A program made the position numbers and the translations under genes. 64,000 nt of DNA from Pseudofulvimonas gallinarii (GTDB taxonomy: Bacteria > Pseudomonadota > Gammaproteobacteria > Xanthomonadales > UBA2363), in contig NZ_SMAF01000001.1 of the NCBI RefSeq assembly GCF_004343305.1, positions 62,001 through 126,000 of the forward strand, written 5' to 3'. Positions within the stretch are counted from its first letter, which is position 1. Every line of letters starts with the position of its first letter. Below are positions 44,388 through 53,956 of the stretch, piece by piece. The notes below the pieces were generated by a model. It ran no database searches and was not told the DNA's origin. It was given only the letters and a program-made list of their open reading frames with translations.

Positions 44388-44437
44388 GGGGTCCTCCCGG
44401 CAGCTATCATTCGCACCGCAGACGACGTGGACGCGGC

Positions 44438-45007
44438 ATGAGCAAGCATAACGACAACCTGATCTGGCTGGACCTCGAGATGACCGGTCTGGAGCCGGAT
44501 CGCGACACCATCATCGAAATCGCCACGCTGGTCACCGACAAGGATCTCAACATCCTTGCCGAAGGTCCGGTGTACGCCATCCACCAGCCGCTGGTCCGGC
44601 TCGAGGCAATGGACGACTGGAACCGCAACCAGCACGGCCGTTCGGGCCTGTGGCAGCGCGTCGTCGAATCACCGCACGACATGACGGCGGCGGAGCAGGG
44701 TACGCTCGCATTCCTGCGCGAATGGACAGTGGCGGGCAAGTCGCCGCTGTGCGGCAACACGATCGGCCATGACCGCCGTTTCCTGGCCCGCTACATGCCG
44801 CGCCTGGAACGCTGGCTGCACTACCGCAACCTCGACGTCTCCACCGTGAAGGAACTGGCGCGACGCTGGGCACCCGAGGTGGCCGATGCCGGCAAGAAGA
44901 CCTCGGCACATACCGCACTCTCGGACATCCGTGATTCCGTTGCCGAACTGCGCCACTATCGCAACCATTTCCACGCCTTCATGGCGCCGCCGCCGGCCGC
45001 CACATGA
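44438..45007 (+). CDS. orn: oligoribonuclease
   Basis: 189 residues. The DEDDh exonuclease motifs are WLDLEMTGL (Asp12, Glu14), [16 protein letters not shown] and [14 protein letters not shown] with the final His and Asp. The enzyme degrades two- to five-nucleotide RNAs, including pGpG, the breakdown product of c-di-GMP, which links it to the cyclase encoded at 3.7 kb. Confidence 0.97.
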   Translation: MSKHNDNLIWLDLEMTGLEPDRDTIIEIATLVTDKDLNILAEGPVYAIHQPLVRLEAMDDWNRNQHGRSGLWQRVVESPHDMTAAEQGTLAFLREWTVAGKSPLCGNTIGHDRRFLARYMPRLERWLHYRNLDVSTVKELARRWAPEVADAGKKTSAHTALSDIRDSVAELRHYRNHFHAFMAPPPAAT

Positions 45008-45064
45008 CAGCACGCCCCGGCTGGCCGGGGCGTGTTGTATCGATCCTGCAGACGGATACGCCGC

Positions 45065-47437
45065 TTACGCGTTGCGGCGTCGCGCCAGTCGCAGCCAGGT
45101 GTCGACGACGGTATCGGGATTCAGCGACACCGACTCGATGCCCTGGTCCATCAGCCATTCGGCCAGGTCCGGATGGTCGGACGGGCCCTGGCCACAGATG
45201 CCGATGTATTTGCCGCGCTCGCGGCAGGCGCTGATCGCCATCGACAGCAGCTTCTTGACCGCTTCGTTGCGTTCGTCGAACAGGTGGGCGATCAGGCCGG
45301 AGTCGCGGTCAAGGCCCAGCGTCAGCTGGGTCAGGTCGTTCGAGCCGATCGAGAAGCCGTCGAACAGGTCGAGGAACTGGTCTGCGAGCAGTGCATTGGA
45401 CGGCACCTCGCACATCATGATGATCTTCAGGCCGTTCTCGCCGCGACGCAGGCCGTTCTCGGCGAGGATGTCAATGACATGCCTCGCCTCGTCGACGGTG
45501 CGCACGAAGGGGATCATCACCCAGCAGTTGTCCAGACCTATGTCGTCGCGCACGCGCTTGACCGCCTGGCACTCCAGCGCGAAGCAGGCACGGAACGCAT
45601 CGTCCACGTAGCGGCTGGCGCCACGGAAACCGATCATCGGGTTCTCTTCGTGCGGCTCGTACTTTCGGCCGCCGAGCAGGTTGGCGTATTCGTTCGACTT
45701 GAAGTCGGACAGGCGCACGATGACGGGGTGGGGCGCGAACGCCGCCGTCAAGGTGGCGATGCCTTCCTTGAGGCGGTCGACGTAATACTCGACCGGATCG
45801 TCGTAGCCGGCGATGCGATCGAGGATGGCGGCCTTGATGTCGGCCGGCTGTTCGTCCAAAGCCAGCAGCGCGTGCGGATGCACGCCGATCTGCCGTTCGA
45901 TGATGAACTCCAGCCGCGCCAGGCCGATGCCGCGATGCGGGAGCATGGCGAAGTCGAAGGCGCGCTCGGGGTTGCCGACATTCATCATGATCTTCAGCGG
46001 CGCTTCCGGCATGCGGTCCACTTCGGTCTCGCTGCGTTCGAAAGGCAGGATGCCCGCGTAGATGAAACCGGTATCGCCCTCGGCGCAGGACACCGTCGCT
46101 TCGCTGCCGTCGGCAATGGCGGTGGTCGCGTTGCCGCAACCGACGACGGCCGGAATGCCCAGTTCGCGCGCGATGATCGCCGCGTGGCAGGTGCGGCCGC
46201 CGCGGTTGGTGACGATGGCGGCGGCGCGCTTCATCACCGGTTCCCAGTCCGGGTCGGTCATGTCGGTGACGAGGATGTCGCCAGCCTGCACGCGGTTCAT
46301 TTCGGCGATCGACTTCACCACCTTGGCGACCCCCGTGCCGATGCGCTGCCCGATGGCACGGCCTTCGCAGACGATCTCGCCGCGACGCTCGAGGTGGTAG
46401 CGCTCGATCGTGGTCGAACGGGCACGCGACTTCACGGTTTCCGGGCGCGCCTGGACGATGAACAATTCGCCGGTCACGCCGTCCTTGGCCCATTCGATAT
46501 CCATGGGCCGGCCATAGTGCTGCTCGATGATCAGCGCCTGGCGGGCCAGTGCCTCGACTTCCTGATTGCTCAGGCAGTAGCGGCGCGACCGTTCGGCCGC
46601 AACCGGCTCGATGCGCACGCGCTCGGCCGAGCCCGGTTCGGCGTAGACCATCTGCTGCTGCTTCGCGCCGAGCGTGCGACGAAGGATGGCCGGCTTGCCC
46701 TTCGCCAGCGTCGGCTTGTGGACATAGAACTCGTCCGGATTCACGGCGCCCTGGACCACCATTTCACCGAGGCCGTAGCTGCCGGTGATGAAGACGACGT
46801 CCCGGAAACCGGACTCGGTGTCCAGCGTGAACAGCACGCCGGAGCAGGCCAGGTCGGAGCGCACCATCTGCTGGATGCCCGCAGAAAGGAAAACGTCCTC
46901 GTGCTTGAAGCCATGGTGGACGCGATAGGCGATGGCGCGGTCGTTGTAAAGCGACGCGAAGACATCCTTCACACGCTGGACGACTGCATCCTCGCCCTGG
47001 ACATTGAGGAAGGTTTCCTGCTGTCCGGCGAACGACGCATCGGGAAGGTCCTCTGCGGTGGCCGACGAGCGCACGGCGACGGCGACTTCGGCACCGGCGC
47101 GTTCGCACATCTGGCGGTAGCCGTCCCGGATCGCGCTGTCGAGGTCGGCCGGCAACGGCGCGTTGACCACGAATTCGCGGATTTCCTTGCCCACCTTCAT
47201 CAGCGCTTCGACGTCGTCGACGTCAAGCGGCGCCAGCAGGTCGGCAATGCGCTGCTCCAGGCGGGAATCGGCCAGGAAGCGCTGGAAGGCCGCCGACGTG
47301 GTCGCGAAACCACCTGGCACCGAGACGCCGGCACCGGCCAGGTTGCCGATCATTTCACCCAGCGAGGCGTTCTTTCCGCCCACCTTCGTCAGATCGGACA
47401 AGCGCAGGCGATCCAGCCACAGAATCAGCTCGGACAA
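45065..47437 (-). CDS. ppsA: phosphoenolpyruvate synthase
   Basis: 790 residues, as in E. coli. Translation starts at the TTG at 47437: AAGGAG lies seven bases upstream (47450-47445), whereas the longer open frame has no binding site and would read through it. The N-terminal ATP-grasp part begins [19 protein letters not shown]. The swivelling phospho-histidine domain has [17 protein letters not shown], and the C-terminal PEP-binding barrel includes [15 protein letters not shown] and the Cys in [11 protein letters not shown]. It makes PEP from pyruvate and ATP. It is divergent from its regulator gene ppsR. Confidence 0.97.
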   Translation of the reverse strand: MSELILWLDRLRLSDLTKVGGKNASLGEMIGNLAGAGVSVPGGFATTSAAFQRFLADSRLEQRIADLLAPLDVDDVEALMKVGKEIREFVVNAPLPADLDSAIRDGYRQMCERAGAEVAVAVRSSATAEDLPDASFAGQQETFLNVQGEDAVVQRVKDVFASLYNDRAIAYRVHHGFKHEDVFLSAGIQQMVRSDLACSGVLFTLDTESGFRDVVFITGSYGLGEMVVQGAVNPDEFYVHKPTLAKGKPAILRRTLGAKQQQMVYAEPGSAERVRIEPVAAERSRRYCLSNQEVEALARQALIIEQHYGRPMDIEWAKDGVTGELFIVQARPETVKSRARSTTIERYHLERRGEIVCEGRAIGQRIGTGVAKVVKSIAEMNRVQAGDILVTDMTDPDWEPVMKRAAAIVTNRGGRTCHAAIIARELGIPAVVGCGNATTAIADGSEATVSCAEGDTGFIYAGILPFERSETEVDRMPEAPLKIMMNVGNPERAFDFAMLPHRGIGLARLEFIIERQIGVHPHALLALDEQPADIKAAILDRIAGYDDPVEYYVDRLKEGIATLTAAFAPHPVIVRLSDFKSNEYANLLGGRKYEPHEENPMIGFRGASRYVDDAFRACFALECQAVKRVRDDIGLDNCWVMIPFVRTVDEARHVIDILAENGLRRGENGLKIIMMCEVPSNALLADQFLDLFDGFSIGSNDLTQLTLGLDRDSGLIAHLFDERNEAVKKLLSMAISACRERGKYIGICGQGPSDHPDLAEWLMDQGIESVSLNPDTVVDTWLRLARRRNA

Positions 47438-47557
47438 GGGAAATCTCCTTGAGAAAGGCAAAACGGCACGCTCGGGCGCTTATGATGATGCGGCGCAGCG
47501 TCCCGGGCAAGAAAATCCCGCCGGACGGGGCGATTCCGGCCACAGGGAGAACGCGAA

Positions 47558-48373
47558 ATGAGGCGACTGGTTTTCTATGTTTCCGACGGCACCGGCATCA
47601 CCGCCGAAACCATCGGCCACACCATCCTGACCCAGTTCGAAGGGGTGGAATTCCAGACCGTCCGCATTCCCTTTGTCGATACCGTTGAACTGGCCCGGAT
47701 GGCGGTCGCGAAGATCGAGGCCCACGTCCGCAGCAGCGGCCTGCGGCCCATCCTGATCAGCTCGGTGATCAATCCGGACATCACCGCCGTGCTCAGCGAG
47801 AGCGGGGCACTGGTTCTCGACGTGTTCGCGCCATTCATCGCGCCGCTGGAAGACGAACTTGGCATGCAGCGATCGCCGCGCGTCGGCAAGGCGCATGGCC
47901 TGGTCAACTTCGACGAATACGAGGCGCGGATCAACGCCACGAACTATGCACTCAGCCACGACGACGGCATAGACGTGAACTATGCAGAGGCGGAGGTGAT
48001 CCTGGTCGGCGTCTCGAGGTCCGGCAAGACGCCGACCTGCCTGTACCTTGCGCTGCACTACGGCATCCGCGCCGCCAACTATCCGCTCACCGAGGAAGAC
48101 CTGGAAAAGCAGGAGCTCCCGCATCGGCTGCTGGCGTACCGCGCCCGACTGCACGGTCTCACCATCGACCCGGTCCGCCTCGCACAGGTGAGGGAAACCC
48201 GTCGTCCCGGCAGCCGCTATGCAAAGCCCGAACAGTGCCGATGGGAAGTCGCTGCCGCCGAAAAGCTGATGCGCGTCGAGCGCCTGCCCTGGGTCAGCAC
48301 GACCAATTCCTCGATCGAGGAGATCGCCAGCAAGATCCTCAGCGCGCTGGATATCCAGCGACACATGTACTGA
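47558..48373 (+). CDS. ppsR: PEP synthase regulatory kinase/pyrophosphorylase
   Basis: 271 residues. It begins [27 protein letters not shown], the DUF299 signature. The P-loop [10 protein letters not shown] is at about 152-161, followed by YPLTEEDLE and the C-terminal [11 protein letters not shown]. In E. coli this protein phosphorylates PpsA on a Thr using ADP, turning it off, and removes the phosphate with inorganic phosphate. The divergent ppsA start is 120 bp away. CAGGGAGAACGCGAA precedes the ATG. Confidence 0.97.
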   Translation: MRRLVFYVSDGTGITAETIGHTILTQFEGVEFQTVRIPFVDTVELARMAVAKIEAHVRSSGLRPILISSVINPDITAVLSESGALVLDVFAPFIAPLEDELGMQRSPRVGKAHGLVNFDEYEARINATNYALSHDDGIDVNYAEAEVILVGVSRSGKTPTCLYLALHYGIRAANYPLTEEDLEKQELPHRLLAYRARLHGLTIDPVRLAQVRETRRPGSRYAKPEQCRWEVAAAEKLMRVERLPWVSTTNSSIEEIASKILSALDIQRHMY

Positions 48374-48420
48374 GCGGGGCAGGGTGGTGCGCCGCGCCTG
48401 CACTCGCGTATGCTGGCCGC

Positions 48421-48939
48421 ATGACGACCTTGCAGCTGTCCCCCGAACGCCTGCTTTCCCGGCGCTTCGTGTGGCTCATGGACCTGTACGAAGAGAACTT
48501 CAACCGTCTCGAAAAACTGTTCAGTCCTTCCACGTTGGTGCCGGACCGCTACCGTTCCAGCGTGCACGACGGTTTCGATGTGCTGCTGGAAATCGTCGAA
48601 CGCCATGCCTACACGACGGAAGTGCGCCTGAGTTACGACCTGCTGGATCCGGCGACCGGCCTGCATACGCCTTCCGCCATGCTGCGCATCTATGCGGACG
48701 CCCGCGTCGCCGAGGCCACGCATTGCCTGCCGGGCCGCCAGCTGGTTGACGTGCTGGGACCTTTCCCCGCCGCGCGCACGGTGGTCGAGCATCGCCTGCG
48801 CATGAATACCTTCCTGAGCCGCTGGCTCGATTACCTGTCCGGGCACGGCCACGGCACGCATACGCTCATGATCGATGGTGCCGCGGCTGGCGCCGATCTG
48901 GCGGCGGGCGAGGAGGCAGGGGCAGTTCCGGGGGGCTGA
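48421..48939 (+). CDS. DUF1249 (YqiB-like) protein
   Basis: 172 residues. LSRRFVWLMDLYEENFNRLEKLFSP at 13-37 is the start of the DUF1249 family. HAYTTEVRLSYDLLD, PSAMLRIYADARVAEATHCLPG and MNTFLSRWLDYLSGHGHG are further conserved blocks. The C terminus adds an Ala/Gly-rich tail. The function is unknown. In E. coli the homologue yqiB lies next to cpdA, the cAMP phosphodiesterase gene; here it sits alone between ppsR and a tRNA operon. Confidence 0.9.
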   Translation: MTTLQLSPERLLSRRFVWLMDLYEENFNRLEKLFSPSTLVPDRYRSSVHDGFDVLLEIVERHAYTTEVRLSYDLLDPATGLHTPSAMLRIYADARVAEATHCLPGRQLVDVLGPFPAARTVVEHRLRMNTFLSRWLDYLSGHGHGTHTLMIDGAAAGADLAAGEEAGAVPGG

Positions 48940-49027
48940 AAATGGACGAAAACGCGGCACCGGGTTCAAGTTGATCACAAACTTTCCAGTGCAAGTCACG
49001 CAGTCCAAAGGAATTTCAAAAGACGTG

Positions 49028-49056
49028 TTGACGAACCCGGACGACGTCGGTATTCT
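49028..49056 (+). promoter_or_regulatory. promoter of the tRNA-Ala/tRNA-Glu operon
   Basis: TTGACG (49028-49033), a 17-bp spacer and TATTCT (49051-49056) form a near-consensus sigma-70 promoter. Transcription would start around 49063, nine bases before tRNA-Ala. The GC-rich discriminator GCGCGTCCC fits stringent (ppGpp) control, as usual for stable RNA genes. Confidence 0.85.
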
Positions 49057-49071
49057 GCGCGTCCCTCGTGT

Positions 49072-49147
<76 letters not shown>

Positions 49148-49206
49148 ACAGGTCAAATCTCAAGAATTCAAGGTCTTAGCTCCTCGTTAGCGATATTTTT
49201 CGCTGC

Positions 49207-49282
49207 GTCCCCATCGTCTAGAGGCCCAGGACACCACCCTTTCACGGTGGATACAGGGGTTCGAATCCCCTTGGGGACGCCA
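49207..49282 (+). tRNA. tRNA-Glu (anticodon TTC)
   Basis: Acceptor GTCCCCA pairs with TGGGGAC, followed by G and an encoded CCA. The anticodon stem CCACC/GGTGG encloses CTTTCAC, giving TTC. It follows tRNA-Ala by 59 bp of noticeably AT-richer sequence. Confidence 0.97.
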
Positions 49283-49289
49283 TCTTTTC

Positions 49290-49310
49290 AAGCGCTTGTG
49301 GGCGCTTTTT
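49290..49310 (+). terminator. first terminator of the tRNA operon
   Basis: AAGCGC-TTGTGG-GCGCTT forms a 6-bp stem followed by TTT, eight bases after tRNA-Glu. Confidence 0.75.
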
Positions 49311-49345
49311 CAAGAAAGATGCAGTCTCCGGCAACTGCCGGACGG

Positions 49346-49379
49346 ATGCCGGTGTGCATGGATGCACACCGGCATTTTT
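49346..49379 (+). terminator. second, very strong terminator of the tRNA operon
   Basis: ATGCCGGTGTGCAT and ATGCACACCGGCAT are perfectly complementary around GG, and TTTTG follows on the plus strand. It backs up the first terminator and keeps tRNA transcription out of the convergent sugar dehydrogenase gene. Confidence 0.88.
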
Positions 49380-49458
49380 GTTTCTGGATCCGATCGAATT
49401 TCCAGATGCCAGGCGGGCAGGGCATGCCGGAACGGCACGCCGTCGCCGCCAGCCGCTC

Positions 49459-50673
49459 TTACCGCGGCGTGAGCTTGAGCAGCCAGCCGCCGCCCTGGCG
49501 GGTGCCGTCTTCCAGCAGCCAGATCGCGCCGTCCGGACCCTGTTCAACCTCGCGGATCCGCCGGCCCATGTCGAAACGTTCGGCCTCGCGGGCGCTGTCG
49601 CCATCGAACTGGATGCGCACGAGCGACTTCGACGACATGCCGCCGATGAAGCCGGAGCCGCGCCAGTCGGCGAACGATTCCCCGTCGTAGATCATGAAAC
49701 CGGCCGGCGAGATCACCGGTGTCCAGGTGATCACCGGGGCATTGAATTCCGGTCGCGTTTCATGGTCGGGAATCGGCGTGCCGTCGTAGTGGTCACCGTT
49801 GGAGACCAGCGGGTAGCCATAGTTGGCGCCACGCTGGATCAGGTTCAGCTCGTCGCCGCCCATCGGGCCCATCTCGTGCGCCCACAAGCGACCGTCGCCA
49901 TCGAAGGCCAGGCCCAGGATGTTGCGATGGCCCAGCGACCACACCTGCGCCGCCACTTCGTCCTGGTCGGCGAAGGGATTGTCCGCGGGAACGCTGCCGT
50001 CGTCGTTGAGGCGGACAATCTTGCCCAGGTTGCTGGCCATGTCCTGCGCCGGATCGAACTCCTTGCGTTCGCTGGAACTGATCCACAACTTGCCGTCGCC
50101 ATCGAAGGCGATCCGGTAACCGAAGTGGCCATCGCCGGACTTCTTCGGCACCTGGCGCCAGATCACCTGCAGATCATCCAGGCTGCCGGTGCCGCTGTCG
50201 TCCAGCGCCAGCCGGGCGCGCGCGACGGCGGAACCGAGCAGGTCGCCCTCGCGCTCGGCGAAGCTCAGGTACACCACCTGGTTCTCCGCGAAACGCGGGT
50301 GCAGGACGATGTCACCCAGCCCACCCTGGGCGACATGCGCTACTTCGGGAACGCCGACGATGCTGCCGCGGGTATCGCTGGCCGGGTCGTACAGATGCAG
50401 CGTGCCGGCCATCTCGGTGACCAGCATGCGGCCATCGGGCAGGAAGGTCATCGCCCAGGGCGAGTCGAACCTCGTCACCTGGGCGATATCGAAGGCGTCG
50501 GTCCGGGCGGGTGGGGTGGCCGTGGCGTCGGCAGCAGGAGCGGCCGGGGCAGGGGCCGGCACTGCCTCCGGCGTTGTTGCCGGTGCTGCCGGAGCCGGAT
50601 CCGGCGCCTTCGAGCACGCGGCCAGCAACCCCAGGGTGATGGCGGCGGCCAACAGATTTCGGTGCGCGTTCAA
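49459..50673 (-). CDS. PQQ-dependent aldose sugar dehydrogenase (YliI-like), lipoprotein
   Basis: 404 residues. A TTG start at 50673 has AAGGAG five bases upstream (50684-50679) and gives a lipoprotein signal (LGLLAACSK); no other start has such a site. A Pro/Ala-rich linker (about 20-60) precedes the GSDH propeller: SPWAMTFLPDGRMLVTEMAG, HPRFAENQVVYLSFAERE, GHFGYRIAFDGDGKLWISSSER and GHRNILGLAFDGDGRLWAHEMGPMGGDELNL. It oxidises sugars with PQQ at the cell surface or in the periplasm. No PQQ synthesis genes are in the window. Confidence 0.93.
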   Translation of the reverse strand: MNAHRNLLAAAITLGLLAACSKAPDPAPAAPATTPEAVPAPAPAAPAADATATPPARTDAFDIAQVTRFDSPWAMTFLPDGRMLVTEMAGTLHLYDPASDTRGSIVGVPEVAHVAQGGLGDIVLHPRFAENQVVYLSFAEREGDLLGSAVARARLALDDSGTGSLDDLQVIWRQVPKKSGDGHFGYRIAFDGDGKLWISSSERKEFDPAQDMASNLGKIVRLNDDGSVPADNPFADQDEVAAQVWSLGHRNILGLAFDGDGRLWAHEMGPMGGDELNLIQRGANYGYPLVSNGDHYDGTPIPDHETRPEFNAPVITWTPVISPAGFMIYDGESFADWRGSGFIGGMSSKSLVRIQFDGDSAREAERFDMGRRIREVEQGPDGAIWLLEDGTRQGGGWLLKLTPR

Positions 50674-50750
50674 GACGACTCCTTGATGCATGGATGCGGG
50701 GATTGGCCCGACTACCATAGCGTGAACCACCGGCGCCGCGTCACCGCCGG

Positions 50751-51521
50751 TCAGTCCGCGCCCATGCCGCCATCAATGCGGTACTGCGCACCGGTAATGA
50801 AGCTGCTTTCGTCACTGGCCAGGAACAGCACCAGATTGGCGATGTCTGTCGACTCACCATAGCGACCCAGCGGAATCGCCTTCTCCAGCTGCGCCTTCGC
50901 CGCCGCGGCATCCTTCGGATCGAAGCCCGCTTCCAGCGAGCGCATCATGCGCGTATTGACCGGCGAAGGGTGCACGGAGTTGACGCGCACGTTGTGCGCC
51001 GCCGCTTCCAGCGCCGCCACCTTGGTCATGCCCGACAACGCGTGCTTGGAGGTCACGTACGGAAGCACGCCGGCGCTGCCATCCAGGCCGGCCACCGACG
51101 AGGTGTTGATGACACTGCCCGAACGCTGCCTGTACATGTGCGGCAACACGTGGCGCAGGCCCAGGTACGTGCCGCGGACATTGATGGCGATCACCTTGTC
51201 GAACATGGAGAGCTTCTGCTGCTCCAGCGGTGCGACATCGCCCTCGATGCCGGCGTTGTTGAAGAACACGTCGATCCGGCCGAAACGCTGGATGGTCGCC
51301 TTCACGTAATTTTCCACCTGTGCGTCGTCGCTGACATCGGCACGTACCACCAGGACCCGGTCGCCGCCGTCCAGCTCTCGTTGCGTCGCGTCCAGCGCCT
51401 CCTGGTCGATATCCACCAGCACCACCGATGCGCCCTCGTCGAGGAACCGCCGCGCCGTGGTCTTGCCAATGCCGCCGCTGCCACCGGTGATGATGGCGAT
51501 CTTGTCCTGAAGTCGTTTCAC
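50751..51521 (-). CDS. short-chain dehydrogenase/reductase
   Basis: 256 residues with a GTG start at 51521, supported by AAGGAG seven bases upstream (51534-51529). The cofactor motif TGGSGGIG is at 12-19, with VLVDID selecting NAD over NADP. NNAG, the catalytic Ser in NTSSVAG and YVTSK follow, with IDGGMGAD at the end. The substrate is unknown; the closest named families are 2,5-dichloro-2,5-cyclohexadiene dehydrogenase-like and glucose 1-dehydrogenase-like SDRs. Confidence 0.93.
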   Translation of the reverse strand: MKRLQDKIAIITGGSGGIGKTTARRFLDEGASVVLVDIDQEALDATQRELDGGDRVLVVRADVSDDAQVENYVKATIQRFGRIDVFFNNAGIEGDVAPLEQQKLSMFDKVIAINVRGTYLGLRHVLPHMYRQRSGSVINTSSVAGLDGSAGVLPYVTSKHALSGMTKVAALEAAAHNVRVNSVHPSPVNTRMMRSLEAGFDPKDAAAAKAQLEKAIPLGRYGESTDIANLVLFLASDESSFITGAQYRIDGGMGAD

Positions 51522-52033
51522 TGCCGAACTCCTTCTGCTGTGCACGCATGGAAAGCGTGAATACCCTAACACTAGCGCTTGATCGGTGAACGTTCCGGAA
51601 GTGCTGGCGGGTGGTCCGGGAACCTTCGCGCGATCACATCCGTCAAGGTGGGACAGCGATTGAAGGGCTGTCATGTGTTCGATAACATAATAAACATTAT
51701 GCGAAGTCGTGTGGTCCGCAAATGGCCCTACAAGATCAAGCATTGCTGAAGGCCCTTTCACACCGGCTGTGCCCGGATCTCCGTTACCGGGCTGACGGCG
51801 GCTGGCACTTCCAGTCCTGCGACGGATCGTCCGCCCAACCGCCCTCAATCTGGTAGATCAACTTGCCGGACAAGCAGCGCTGGCCTGGCTTCAACGCCCG
51901 ATCAGCGGCGCGCCTGCGACGCTACCTCTCGGTCCACTGCCTTTGTGCGCCGACGCGCCGTTGCGTCGTCTAGTTGATCACCCGTGCGGCGTGCATTGCC
52001 TGCCGTTGCACATGCCAGAACAGTGAATTGCGA
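51522..52033. other. 512-bp gap with an AT-rich palindrome and a doubtful 44-codon frame
   Basis: The main feature is CATAAT-AAAC-ATTATG (51686-51701), unusually AT-rich for this region. Just downstream an ATG at 51722 opens a 44-codon frame ending at 51856 with no ribosome binding site and no recognisable similarity. The rest shows nothing I can name. The stretch may hold the promoter of the SDR gene, though about 165 bp from it, or remnants of a lost gene. Confidence 0.5.
51686..51701. promoter_or_regulatory. AT-rich palindrome, possible operator
   Basis: CATAAT-AAAC-ATTATG has perfect 6-bp arms. It contains TATTAT on the minus strand, which could act as -10 for the SDR gene with a long leader. 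TetR-type operators often look like this. Confidence 0.35.
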
Positions 52034-53200
52034 TCATGGCGGCGCGAACCCGACAAGCCCTTCGGGTGAATTGTCGTGCCGCGAAGTCCCCACCAGCCGA
52101 CGAAGCACCGTGCGCTGCACCAGCAGTTCGAAAGCCAGCACGCACAGCGCGAGCGTCGCCACGATCGATAGGGCCAGTTTCGCCGACCAGTGCCAGGGCA
52201 GATCCATCAACCGGTACTGGATGGCGAGCAGGACAGGAAGATGGGCGAGATAGATCCAGTAGGAGGCGCCGGCCAGATAGCGCATGACGCGGTTCGACCG
52301 CTCAAGCAACATTCGCCCCAGTGCCACGCAGGCCACCGTCATCCACACGCTGATCGTTGCTTCAAGAAACGCGAGGAACAGGTGGCCGGCGCTGAGCGTC
52401 GCCACCCTGCCCGATCCATCCAGTATCCACACGAAGGTCGCATACAGGACCAGACTGGCTGGCAGCAGCCAGACGACATGGCGCTGCATTCTTTCGATCA
52501 GCAGCGGATGCTGCTGTATCACTGCGCCGAGCAGGAAGAACGCGCCGAAGTAGCCGATCGCCCAGAACTGCGGCAGCAGGCTTTCCGGCGCCGGGTGCGG
52601 AACCGGCATGGCGGCCAGCGACGGCAGCACGATCAACGGCATGCCGACCAGCAGCCATAGCGGCGGCACTGCCGCCAACCTGGCCATCAAGCCACCGGGG
52701 CCGAGTGCGCGCGCCACCCAGGTGAGAACGCAGAACAGCAGCAGGTAGTAAAGGAACCAGAGGTGACCGGTTCCCGGCGGCATCGACGGCAAAGGTCCCA
52801 TGGCCAGCAGGTCGCGGATGAAGCCGAGCAGCGGCGAGGGATGCGCCACGGTCCGCGCCGCGTGCAAGGTGTCGGCGCTGATCGCCATGTGCACGATCGG
52901 GAGAAATAGCAGGAACGGAATGCCGACCCGGACCCAGCGGCTGCGCAGCATCCCGCCGATCCCCTTCCGCTGCACCTGCAGCGCCGTGAAGAAGCCGGCC
53001 ACCACGAAGAACAGCGGCATCCGGAACAGGTGCAGGAACCAGATCGGCAGGTCGACCCAGGCCGAGTTGGAGCGGTCGGCCGTGGGAAAGAACGCCTGCG
53101 CAATCGGGCTGTATGCGAGCGCGGCATGGAAGAACACGCCCGCCAGCATGGCCAGGGCGCGCAGATTGTCCATGGAATGGAGGCGCTGGTTGGACTGCAT
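52034..53200 (-). CDS. acyltransferase family 3 membrane protein (OpgC/MdoC-like)
   Basis: 388 residues from the ATG at 53200, preceded by GAGGAAAGG. It begins LHSMDNLRALAMLAGVFFHAALAYSP, the acyltransferase-3 start with the invariant His in FFHA, and has about ten membrane helices, including GTGHLWFLYYLLLFCVL and YLAGASYWIYLAHLPVLLAIQY. Such enzymes transfer acyl groups, for example succinyl to periplasmic glucans or acetyl to surface polysaccharides. It is the last gene on the minus strand after the GntR/ABC operon, with a 69-bp gap, so it may belong to it. Confidence 0.9.
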   Translation of the reverse strand: MQSNQRLHSMDNLRALAMLAGVFFHAALAYSPIAQAFFPTADRSNSAWVDLPIWFLHLFRMPLFFVVAGFFTALQVQRKGIGGMLRSRWVRVGIPFLLFLPIVHMAISADTLHAARTVAHPSPLLGFIRDLLAMGPLPSMPPGTGHLWFLYYLLLFCVLTWVARALGPGGLMARLAAVPPLWLLVGMPLIVLPSLAAMPVPHPAPESLLPQFWAIGYFGAFFLLGAVIQQHPLLIERMQRHVVWLLPASLVLYATFVWILDGSGRVATLSAGHLFLAFLEATISVWMTVACVALGRMLLERSNRVMRYLAGASYWIYLAHLPVLLAIQYRLMDLPWHWSAKLALSIVATLALCVLAFELLVQRTVLRRLVGTSRHDNSPEGLVGFAPP

Positions 53201-53269
53201 GGGCCTTTCCTCGGGACAAGCGGAGCCGTGCGGCAGCACATCGTGCGGCCGCCAGTGGGCGGTGTGGGA

Positions 53270-53956
53270 TCAGTAGAACGTCGGCTTGCGGCAGTGGGCG
53301 ATGGTCGTGTACGCGAGGACCCCGATGCCGACCACCACCTGCACCGCAAGGATGGCGACCGCCGGCGTGGTCCAGACAACCGCATCCCTGGATATGTTGT
53401 CCGCGATCGACGGAATCTGCCCGAGCACCATCATGAAGGGATTGATCAGCACCATGCTGGAGATCATCGCGAACGTGTTCCAGCCCTCGGATTCCACGAC
53501 CGTGGCAATCGAAAGGGACACGCAATAGGCAAGAAAGATGTACCCGAATATCAGCAACCCGTAAACGACCAGACCATCCGGCAGCGGCGTCAGCAGGACA
53601 ACAGCGATGGCGCCGCCGGCGATGATGAGGAACGGCACGCCGAAGGTCACCAGATTCCCGATCAGCTTGGCGACATGGAAGTCCATCGGTGTAACCGGCA
53701 GGCTCATCACGAATGCCAGGGTGCGTTCCTTGCGTTCGACGATCAGCGAGTTGGAGATCGCGAAGCAGGCGGTGCTGACCAGCACGATGATGAGCACCAA
53801 CGAACCGACGTAGAAACTCCAGCGTTGCGCCATGCCCAGCAGGCACAGCGCGACGATGCCGCCGGCGACATACAGGGCCAGCTGCTTCTCGAACAGCTGC
53901 CAGTCCTTGGCGACCAGCAGCTTGACCAGGGGAACGTTGATGTCGAACCGGTTCAT
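53270..53956 (-). CDS. ABC-2 type transporter permease
   Basis: 228 residues with six hydrophobic segments. FVMSLPVTPMDFHVAKLIGNLV (about 83-104) resembles the SLPV..RE..LAK.......... coupling block of ABC-2 permeases. Its ATG overlaps the ATPase stop (ATGA). It forms the membrane part of an exporter regulated by a YtrA-type repressor, most likely for a cell-envelope-active compound. Confidence 0.88.
   Translation of the reverse strand: MNRFDINVPLVKLLVAKDWQLFEKQLALYVAGGIVALCLLGMAQRWSFYVGSLVLIIVLVSTACFAISNSLIVERKERTLAFVMSLPVTPMDFHVAKLIGNLVTFGVPFLIIAGGAIAVVLLTPLPDGLVVYGLLIFGYIFLAYCVSLSIATVVESEGWNTFAMISSMVLINPFMMVLGQIPSIADNISRDAVVWTTPAVAILAVQVVVGIGVLAYTTIAHCRKPTFY

Noticed and set aside
45032-47452. 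An 806-codon open frame on the plus strand
   Set aside because: It mirrors ppsA exactly; ppsA has all catalytic motifs and a ribosome binding site, the mirror has none.
51722-51856. A 44-codon plus-strand frame after the AT-rich palindrome
   Set aside because: No ribosome binding site and no similarity I can name; mentioned in the gap description but not called as a gene.
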